Shown here piece by piece: positions 6,622 to 11,160 of a DNA stretch of 11,160 bases. Source of the DNA: Methanospirillum sp. (lineage in GTDB: Archaea; Halobacteriota; Methanomicrobia; Methanomicrobiales; Methanospirillaceae); assembly GCA_028679485.1 (NCBI GenBank), contig JAJRBL010000235.1:1-11160 (forward strand). Direction: 5' to 3'. The position numbers and the translations under genes are program-made. The notes below the pieces were generated by a model. The model ran no database searches. It saw only the letters and a program-made list of their open reading frames with translations, and was not told where the DNA came from. The first letter of the stretch is position 1; the number at the start of each line of letters is the position of its first letter.

Positions 6622-7231
6622 TTTCGTCTTCTCCTGGCAGGTCAGGCCCGTTCCCGATGAAATTTTTTGCGATGATGTATATCTCGGTACTGCCTTTCCG
6701 GGTCGTCTTTGCTTGGTAAGTTCGCACGGAATAAAAATCCTGTTTTATGCGGTTGTACAGCGAGGAGAAATCCTCACCCTGAAACGATTTCATGATGAGA
6801 TTTCCGCCCTGTTTTAAGAGCGATTCGGCAATTTTCAACGCCTGGACATTGAGATCGATCGCCCTGGCCTGATCATAGGACCTGCTTCCTGAAAGTCTGG
6901 GGGATGCATCACAGAGGATACCGTTTATCTCCGGCATTATCTCCTTTATCTGTGCAATCACGAGCGGGCTGGTAAAATCTCCCGTGATGGTTTTTGTTCC
7001 TTCAACCGGGGTTATGGGGTTAAGATCAACCCCTACGATAACGCCTGATGTTATCTCCCGGATGACCTGAAGCCAGCTTCCGGGAGCTGCTCCCAGGTCC
7101 AGGATATTGTCATCAGATCGTATCACCGGGTTATTCTTCAGGATCTCTTTCAGTTTTAATGCAGCCCTGGATCTGTATCCGGCCTGTTTCGCCTGTAGGT
7201 ATGTTTTATCTCTACTCCATTGTGAACCCAT
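6608..7231 (-). CDS. rlmE: 23S rRNA (uridine-2'-O-)-methyltransferase RlmE (RrmJ/FtsJ family)
   Basis: SAM-dependent 2'-O-methyltransferase of 207 residues acting on a conserved uridine in the peptidyl-transferase region of large-subunit rRNA. It has the family N-terminus (YLQAKQAGYRSRAALKL), the SAM-binding loop LDLGAAPGSW (44-53), and the full K-D-K-E catalytic tetrad: Lys26, Asp108 (CDASP), Lys148 (MKSFQG) and Glu183 (STEIY). The intervals D-to-K of 40 and K-to-E of 35 equal those of the Escherichia coli enzyme (124, 164, 199). The last 18 or so residues form a short acidic tail that overlaps the moaA start. It is the first gene of the minus-strand unit and is divergent from pcn. Its ATG at 7231 has no strong Shine-Dalgarno, and the TATA element predicts a very short leader. 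Confidence 0.95.
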   Translation of the reverse strand: MGSQWSRDKTYLQAKQAGYRSRAALKLKEILKNNPVIRSDDNILDLGAAPGSWLQVIREITSGVIVGVDLNPITPVEGTKTITGDFTSPLVIAQIKEIMPEINGILCDASPRLSGSRSYDQARAIDLNVQALKIAESLLKQGGNLIMKSFQGEDFSSLYNRIKQDFYSVRTYQAKTTRKGSTEIYIIAKNFIGNGPDLPGEDENGHA

Positions 7232-7256
7232 ACAATTTCTTCTCGTATTATTCTCT

Positions 7257-7266
7257 CATTATAGTG
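7257..7266 (-). promoter_or_regulatory. TATA element for the rlmE-moaA unit
   Basis: The minus strand reads CACTATAATG, centred about 30 nt before the rlmE ATG. It predicts transcription start near 7236 with a leader of only a few bases, consistent with the absence of a clear Shine-Dalgarno. A second AT-rich element farther upstream (about 7284-7293, TTATACTAAA on the minus strand) is an alternative. Confidence 0.45.
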
Positions 7267-7374
7267 CACTGCAAAAGGTTTTAGTATAATCGAAGTGAAA
7301 CGGAGGTTATTCTAAAGCCCGGACACTACAAGCACTTCATAGCAGTAAGCAAACATTCCAGGGTCATCCGGAAG

Positions 7375-7387
7375 GTTTACCTTAAAC
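7375..7387. repeat. Small palindrome upstream of the pcn promoter
   Basis: GTTTA-CCT-TAAAC is a 5-bp inverted repeat with a 3-base centre, about 22 bp upstream of the pcn TATA box. It could bind a regulator, but repeats this short arise by chance in AT-rich DNA. Confidence 0.2.
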
Positions 7388-7408
7388 AATAATTATGCGA
7401 ACCCGGCA

Positions 7409-7416
7409 CATATATC
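7409..7416 (+). promoter_or_regulatory. TATA box for pcn-priL
   Basis: CATATATC, flanked by CACA and TGTG, is centred about 41 bp before the pcn ATG. Transcription would start near 7438, leaving a 15-nt leader that contains the strong Shine-Dalgarno GGGAG (7444-7448), 5 nt before the ATG. Confidence 0.55.
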
Positions 7417-7453
7417 TGTGTCAAATCACAACCTGAATGCATAGGGAGCGTAG

Positions 7454-8197
7454 ATGCTGAAAGCAACGATCAGTGCGGATATATTCAGGGATACGGTAGA
7501 TGCCCTCTCTGCTCTGGTAACGGAATGCAGACTTCATTTTTCTGAGACCGAGATCTGGGCACGGGCAGTGGACACGGCCAATGTGGCGATGATAATACTC
7601 ACCCTCAAGAAAGAAGCATTCATCCAGTATGAGGCAACAACCGGTGAAATAGGGTTGGATATCGCCAAGTTAAAAAATACGTATTCCATGATGGGGAAAG
7701 CAAGTGACATCATTCTTGAGCATCCGGATGGAGCAAATAAAATCGAGGTGAAGTTCGAGGGATATCATTACTCCATAACCCTCCTTGATCCCAATACTAT
7801 CAAGAAGGATCCCAATACTCCCGGAATACAATTGCCCGGGCAGGTAACGGTATCAGGTGCAGAACTTTATAACGTGATAAAATCTGCCTCAATCGTGTCT
7901 GATAAGATCTGGTTCAGTATTGAACCTGAAAAGAAGGAATTTGTACTCTATGCGGAGGGAGATTCTGATAATATCCGCCGTTCTTTTTCAGCAGGGGAAG
8001 TAGTCTCCTGTAACTGGCAACAGGCAAAGTCTCTCTTTTCAATTGATTATCTGAAGGATATGGGGCGTGTCATGAGCCATGCCGAGAAGATCTCCATTGA
8101 TATCGGTAGCGATCATCCGGTGAAATTCTCCTTCGAGATAGCGGGCGGGAAAGGACAGGTCGAGTACCTGCTGGCGCCCCGGATAGAGGCTGATTAA
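7454..8197 (+). CDS. pcn: DNA polymerase sliding clamp (PCNA)
   Basis: Ring-forming processivity factor of the archaeal replication fork, 247 residues and of standard length. It encircles DNA and tethers polymerases, FEN1, ligase and other proteins carrying PIP boxes. It shows the family N-terminus (FRDTVDALSALVTECRLHF), then RAVDTANVAMIILTL, the interdomain connecting region near SITLLDPNTIKKDPNTPGIQLPG (about 107-130), and the conserved C-terminus VEYLLAPRIEAD, where the …LAPRI segment docks PIP-box partners. Euryarchaeal PCNA is usually a homotrimer, and only one copy is in the window. The gene is separated by only 4 bp from priL, so the two are surely cotranscribed, joining clamp and primase supply. 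Confidence 0.97.
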   Translation: MLKATISADIFRDTVDALSALVTECRLHFSETEIWARAVDTANVAMIILTLKKEAFIQYEATTGEIGLDIAKLKNTYSMMGKASDIILEHPDGANKIEVKFEGYHYSITLLDPNTIKKDPNTPGIQLPGQVTVSGAELYNVIKSASIVSDKIWFSIEPEKKEFVLYAEGDSDNIRRSFSAGEVVSCNWQQAKSLFSIDYLKDMGRVMSHAEKISIDIGSDHPVKFSFEIAGGKGQVEYLLAPRIEAD

Positions 8198-8201
8198 ATG
8201 C

Positions 8202-9410
8202 ATGGCTCCTCTTGATAAGAAGGATCTTGCAAAATATCCCTTTTTAAGAGAATCCCAGGCATATATCGGAACAGTCATCAGTTCTCTTGAAGAGTTTCTC
8301 AAATCTCCTAAGGGGAGAATAGCCGTACATGAAGCTATGCAGACCCTTGAAAATGCGCTTTCTTTTAACGAGAAAAATCCCCCCTCTCTTCCTGAAATTC
8401 CCGCTGATGCCTATGAGATACCTTATTTCATTGCAGTATACCCCGTAAGCAGGATTCTTGTCTCCTGTGCCCAGGATCGCGCCCTTATCGACAGGCTTGT
8501 CCGGTACCAGTCCTGGCTTTTTTATTCCTATCTTCAGAAGGAAGACCCGGGAGTGGAAATAATTATCCGGCGTGAAATAGGCCTTCCAGAGGGCGGAAAC
8601 AGCATACCGGTTATTGATTATGTTCCGATAGCATCACGACTCGGTGAAGATCACTGGAGACTTATCAACCGGGTGGTTGTCAGGGGTCAGGTGCAGGTGA
8701 ATCCCCTGGAGTATGATAGGGTCATCCGTGAACGTCTCCGGTATGTCATGGCGCAGCAGCTTCCCCTGAAGGTGCCGTCACGGATCTGCGACCTCGTAAA
8801 ACCTGCTGTTGAACGCATCCAGGCAGCATGGCAGAAGAGGATACTCGAAGAGTTCGGTTCGGTTGAAGAATCGGCATTTCCACCCTGTATCCAGGCTATT
8901 TTGCAGGCTATTGCCGGTAATGGCCATCTGACCCACATGGCGCGTTTCGCGGTTACGGCCTTTCTGCATAATATCGGGATGGATACCACGCATATCGTTG
9001 AGTTATATGGGAATACACCCCATTTTGATCTCCGGAAAACGATGTACCAGGTGGAACATATATCGGGGAGGGGGGGAACTGGCAACGATTATACCTCGCC
9101 ACTCTGCGCAACCATGAAGACCCACGGGATCTGTGTCCATCCTGACAGTACCTGCGGCAGGATCAATCACCCGCTTTCGTATTACAAGATAAAAAAGAAG
9201 GAGAAGAAACAGAACGGGAAGGATACAAAAACCGGAAGAGATACATCAGCAGATCTTCGTCAGGATGATCCCGGCCCCTCTCAGTCAGGGGGCCACTCCC
9301 CTGATAGCGTAGCCCCCGGCGCTGATGACCGCAACAAAGATGAGAAGCGCAGCAAGATATCCGGTATGGCCCGGCAGGAGTTCCGGAAGGATGAGAACAA
9401 GTCCGAGTAA
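8202..9410 (+). CDS. priL: DNA primase large subunit PriL
   Basis: Regulatory subunit of the archaeal/eukaryal-type primase, which with PriS makes replication primers. The 402-residue protein has an N-terminal helical domain and the C-terminal iron-sulfur domain. The four cluster cysteines are Cys229 (FPPC), Cys302 (SPLC), Cys311 (HGIC) and Cys318 (STC), in the family's spacing, followed by GRINHPLSYY (319-328), where the fold normally ends. Residues 329-402 form a charged, low-complexity tail starting with KIKKKEKK. This tail is odd: its last 41 codons (from Ser362) are the exact-register complement of a small membrane-protein gene on the other strand. The tail may be real and disordered, or simply read-through because no stop codon has been fixed. 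The ATG at 8202 follows pcn by 4 bp, with GAGG 12 nt upstream. Confidence 0.93.
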   Translation: MAPLDKKDLAKYPFLRESQAYIGTVISSLEEFLKSPKGRIAVHEAMQTLENALSFNEKNPPSLPEIPADAYEIPYFIAVYPVSRILVSCAQDRALIDRLVRYQSWLFYSYLQKEDPGVEIIIRREIGLPEGGNSIPVIDYVPIASRLGEDHWRLINRVVVRGQVQVNPLEYDRVIRERLRYVMAQQLPLKVPSRICDLVKPAVERIQAAWQKRILEEFGSVEESAFPPCIQAILQAIAGNGHLTHMARFAVTAFLHNIGMDTTHIVELYGNTPHFDLRKTMYQVEHISGRGGTGNDYTSPLCATMKTHGICVHPDSTCGRINHPLSYYKIKKKEKKQNGKDTKTGRDTSADLRQDDPGPSQSGGHSPDSVAPGADDRNKDEKRSKISGMARQEFRKDENKSE

Positions 9411-9461
9411 TACTAGGAGACTTCCTACCCCTACAATGGCATCAAGTACCCATCGTTTCAT
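9285..9461 (-). CDS. Small two-helix membrane protein antisense to the priL 3' end
   Basis: A 58-residue ORF starting MKRWVLDAIVGVGSLLVLLG. It has two transmembrane helices (about 5-27 and 34-52) joined by a PELLPGHTG turn and a short tail ending RGVAP. A positively charged start (Lys2, Arg3) and clean two-helix topology make it look like a real gene, although the open frame extends upstream to 9593 without a stop. I chose the Met at 9461 because the upstream extension is not membrane-like and would run over the thiN-like gene. Its last 42 codons, stop included, pair codon-for-codon with the priL tail (9285-9410). No function is recognised and the Shine-Dalgarno is weak. The alternative is that it is an antisense shadow of priL, but 51 bp of it lie outside priL and continue the same first helix. 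Confidence 0.6.
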   Translation of the reverse strand: MKRWVLDAIVGVGSLLVLLGLVLILPELLPGHTGYLAALLIFVAVISAGGYAIRGVAP

Positions 9462-9502
9462 GATTCCAATAAAGTCGGTCTCGTAGATGGTTAAGTGTTC
9501 CG

Positions 9503-9522
9503 TGATGGAATGGTCATGGAAT
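9503..9522. promoter_or_regulatory. 11-bp-period direct repeat between the small membrane gene and the ThiN gene
   Basis: TGATGGAAT (9503-9511) and TCATGGAAT (9514-9522) match at 8 of 9 positions and are one helical turn apart. The second copy overlaps a weak TATA-like sequence, GGAATATC (9518-9525), centred about 27 bp before the ATG at 9549, which would make that transcript leaderless. A regulator bound on one DNA face could control this promoter and perhaps the divergent membrane gene. The site is inferred. Confidence 0.3.
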
Positions 9523-9548
9523 ATCAGGAAACACGGATCTGATATGGC

Positions 9549-10097
9549 ATGGATGAAACCGAGCGAATAAAAATTGAAAAGGAATTGATTCATGCCCTGG
9601 GCATTTTACGTGAAGAGGTAACCGAATCTCTCATTCCCCGCGAAGGGCTTGAACTGGTGTATGCATCCATAAAAGCCCGCTCTCCCGATCAGGTCGGATA
9701 CTGCCGTTATTTCGCAGGAAACGGTAACGATAGTGTGCCCCCTGAGGTAAGGTTCGGGACTGAAAACGGAATCGTAAGCAGTATTCTCACCGCGATGCGT
9801 TTCTCTCCGGATATCAGGTCGGCGGGTTCCCTCGCGTATTCTGCCGGCCTGGAGAAGGTTTGTAAGGAGATGTTCTTTGAGGTCTGTGCCTGCGAGTCTG
9901 ATACTATCCCCCCCGGTGTATCCACGATGGACTGGGCAGTAGCGTTTTTCAGCAGCCAGGAAGAAGGAGTTCCCGATATCCTGATTATCCGCGGTAATCC
10001 TGAGGGATCCTCCGGGCGAATTTTTGGTGACAACCCGGTACAGGTGGCAACAAATATTATTAAGATCTCAAAGCGCATTATTGATGCAACTCAATGA
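9549..10097 (+). CDS. Stand-alone ThiN-domain protein (thiamine-phosphate synthase family)
   Basis: 182 residues covering a complete ThiN domain with no ThiD kinase fused in front and no helix-turn-helix. Family landmarks are the N-terminal helix leading to SLIPREGLELVYASIKARSPDQV (27-49), the core ILTAMRFSPDIRSA (79-92) and the C-terminal GRIFGDNPVQVATNIIKI. ThiN normally condenses HMP-pyrophosphate with the thiazole phosphate to make thiamine phosphate, or acts as the ligand sensor in ThiR regulators. Compared with the active-enzyme pattern I recall (FGxSxHVAR…LTAM…MNIRYS), this protein has FGTENGIVSSILTAM and GSLAYS. The His is therefore Gly74 and the NIR segment is SLA, so catalysis is doubtful. 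The ATG at 9549 has only a weak GGAT upstream. The gene is 12 bp before rps17e, probably in the same transcript. Confidence 0.82.
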   Translation: MDETERIKIEKELIHALGILREEVTESLIPREGLELVYASIKARSPDQVGYCRYFAGNGNDSVPPEVRFGTENGIVSSILTAMRFSPDIRSAGSLAYSAGLEKVCKEMFFEVCACESDTIPPGVSTMDWAVAFFSSQEEGVPDILIIRGNPEGSSGRIFGDNPVQVATNIIKISKRIIDATQ

Positions 10098-10109
10098 GAG
10101 AAGAATATC

Positions 10110-10304
10110 ATGGGAATTAAGCCGACTTATATCAAAACTATTGGAAATGAACTCCTTGAATTCCATCAGGATAAATTTAGTAACGATTTTGATGAAAATA
10201 AAAAGGCCGTATCAGGTGCAACAAGCATCCAGAGCAAGCGGGTAAGAAACCGGGTTGCCGGATTCATCACAAGAAAGATAAATACCGGGAAATTCAATAA
10301 ATAA
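10110..10304 (+). CDS. rps17e: 30S ribosomal protein S17e
   Basis: A small-subunit ribosomal protein of 64 residues found only in archaea and eukaryotes. The sequence matches the family throughout: MGIKPTYIKTIGNELLE, DKFSNDFDENKKAV, then the basic IQSKRVRNRVAGFITRKIN. The length is typical of archaeal S17e, which lacks the eukaryotic C-terminal extension. A GAGAG element lies about 8-12 nt before the ATG. It sits between the ThiN-domain gene (12-bp gap) and dapA (5-bp gap), so it is probably one member of a mixed transcript. As a core translation gene it makes strong expression of the unit likely. Confidence 0.97.
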   Translation: MGIKPTYIKTIGNELLEFHQDKFSNDFDENKKAVSGATSIQSKRVRNRVAGFITRKINTGKFNK

Positions 10305-10309
10305 TCCTC

Positions 10310-11160
10310 ATGTTTGAGGGTATTTTCCCCGCATTGATTACTCCTTTTCAAAGAAGCCAGGGAAAGAACCTGGACCTTGATGGTCTTCGTTCTAACATCG
10401 CACACCTAGTTGCCGCAGGTGTGCATGGTGTGGTTCCCTGTGGCTCAACCGGTGAATCAGCCACTCTCTCCTTTGCCGAGCATGAACAGGTAGTGGAGAT
10501 AACCATTGACGAGGTTGATGGAAAGGTGCCTGTCCTGGCAGGAACCGGCTCGAATAATACCTCAGAAGCACTTCGTTTTACCCGGGCCGCAAAAGATGTC
10601 GGTGCAGACGGTGTTCTGGTAATCAGTCCCTATTACAACAAGCCTAATCGTTCCGGCTTAATAAAACACTATACTGCCCTGGCTGAACTGGACATCCCGG
10701 TTGTTGTGTATAATGTTCCCGGAAGAACCGGACAAAACCTTGCCCCTGATCTCATTGCAGAACTTGCAGCCCATCCGAACATCGTGGGAGTAAAAGAAGC
10801 GAGCGGTGATATCAACCAGATCTCCACCATCGTAGAACTTACCCGGGATGAAGATTTTACCGTGATATCAGGTGACGACAGCATGACGCTGCCGGTTCTT
10901 GCGCTCGGGGGCGGCGGGGTTATCTCCGTTGCTGCTAACATCTACCCGGTTCCGCTTATTGCGATGTATGAAGCAGTCCGCACGGGTGATTACCAGGCTG
11001 CCCGTGAGATTCATTTCAGGCTTTCCCCGCTGTTCAGATCCATGTTCATTGAATCAAACCCGATTCCTGTAAAGAAGGCTGCGGAACTCCTGGGTATGGC
11101 AGCAGGGCCGCTTCGCCTTCCTTTGGATGAAGCATCAGAAAAGACGGCCAGTGCATTAAA
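10310..11160 (+). CDS. dapA: 4-Hydroxy-tetrahydrodipicolinate synthase DapA (3' end cut by window)
   Basis: Condenses pyruvate with aspartate semialdehyde at the first committed step of lysine/diaminopimelate synthesis. The 283 residues visible begin MFEGIFPALITPF and show the TIM-barrel landmarks: CGSTGESATL (44-53), SPYYNKP (106-112), catalytic Tyr134 and Arg139 in YNVPGRTG, and the Schiff-base Lys162 in GVKEASGD. The usual GTTGE loop here reads GSTGE, so the first Thr is Ser46, a conservative change that keeps a hydroxyl group; the second, Thr47, is present. Family members are about 290 residues, so only the last few are missing. The ATG is 5 bp after the rps17e stop. The bases just before it (TCCTC) offer no Shine-Dalgarno, so initiation may depend on ribosomes finishing rps17e. 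Confidence 0.96.
   Translation, partial: MFEGIFPALITPFQRSQGKNLDLDGLRSNIAHLVAAGVHGVVPCGSTGESATLSFAEHEQVVEITIDEVDGKVPVLAGTGSNNTSEALRFTRAAKDVGADGVLVISPYYNKPNRSGLIKHYTALAELDIPVVVYNVPGRTGQNLAPDLIAELAAHPNIVGVKEASGDINQISTIVELTRDEDFTVISGDDSMTLPVLALGGGGVISVAANIYPVPLIAMYEAVRTGDYQAAREIHFRLSPLFRSMFIESNPIPVKKAAELLGMAAGPLRLPLDEASEKTASAL

Noticed and set aside
7232..7453. Possible small RNA in the rlmE-pcn spacer
   Set aside because: No promoter-plus-terminator pair independent of the two divergent genes and no strong structure are visible.
9462..9593. Upstream extension of the small membrane ORF (a 102-residue reading starting at 9593)
   Set aside because: The extra 44 residues do not extend the membrane topology, would overlap the ThiN gene start, and look like an open frame by chance. 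The Met at 9461 gives a compact two-helix protein.
10669..10941. 90-residue minus-strand ORF inside dapA
   Set aside because: dapA is unambiguous here, with its active-site residues in frame; the antisense frame has no motif or promoter.

Overview
The window reads as chromosomal DNA of a methanogenic euryarchaeon, most likely of the order Methanomicrobiales. The evidence is archaeal replication genes (PCNA and primase large subunit PriL), the archaeal/eukaryal ribosomal protein S17e, a ThiN-domain protein, an N-glycosylation-rich surface protein, archaeal TATA elements and several leaderless or short-leader starts. The order-level placement is inference from gene content and protein style; no marker here fixes the genus. 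I see no rRNA, tRNA, CRISPR array, insertion sequence or phage gene.

Region 1 (1-1606, minus strand) is an energy-coupling-factor (ECF) transporter locus for cobalt or nickel: cbiM, then a PDGLE-domain (CbiN-like) gene joined by an ATGA overlap, then a 153-bp gap, then the start of cbiO, cut by the window edge. No cbiQ lies between the PDGLE gene and cbiO. The cbiM start region carries a palindrome and two GTGTTA direct repeats that could be a metal-regulator operator.

Region 2 (1607-4015, plus strand) has a 265-bp divergent spacer and then a two-gene unit: a secreted, C-terminally anchored surface glycoprotein and a cytosolic TPR protein, overlapping by ATGA. A perfect 9-bp hairpin sits over the end of the TPR gene, only 3 bp from the end of the converging M20 gene.

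Region 3 (4019-7231, minus strand) is a compact four-gene unit: rlmE (23S rRNA 2'-O-methyltransferase), moaA (molybdopterin biosynthesis), an unrecognised 178-residue protein and an M20 metallopeptidase/deacylase (DapE/ArgE-like). Neighbours overlap by 14 bp or are separated by 11-12 bp.

Region 4 (7232-11160, mostly plus strand) begins with a divergent promoter region and pcn-priL, whose products both act at the replication fork. A small two-helix membrane protein lies antisense over the 3' end of priL in exact codon register, so the hydrophilic PriL tail is partly the codon-by-codon mirror of the membrane gene. A stand-alone ThiN-domain protein, rps17e and dapA (cut by the window edge) follow with gaps of 12 and 5 bp.

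The most unusual features are the in-register antisense overlap at priL, the ThiN protein that appears to lack family catalytic residues, the hairpin shared by convergent genes, and the glycoprotein/TPR pair. I did not find a clear new multi-gene defence or mobile system; most of the window is ordinary methanogen core genome.
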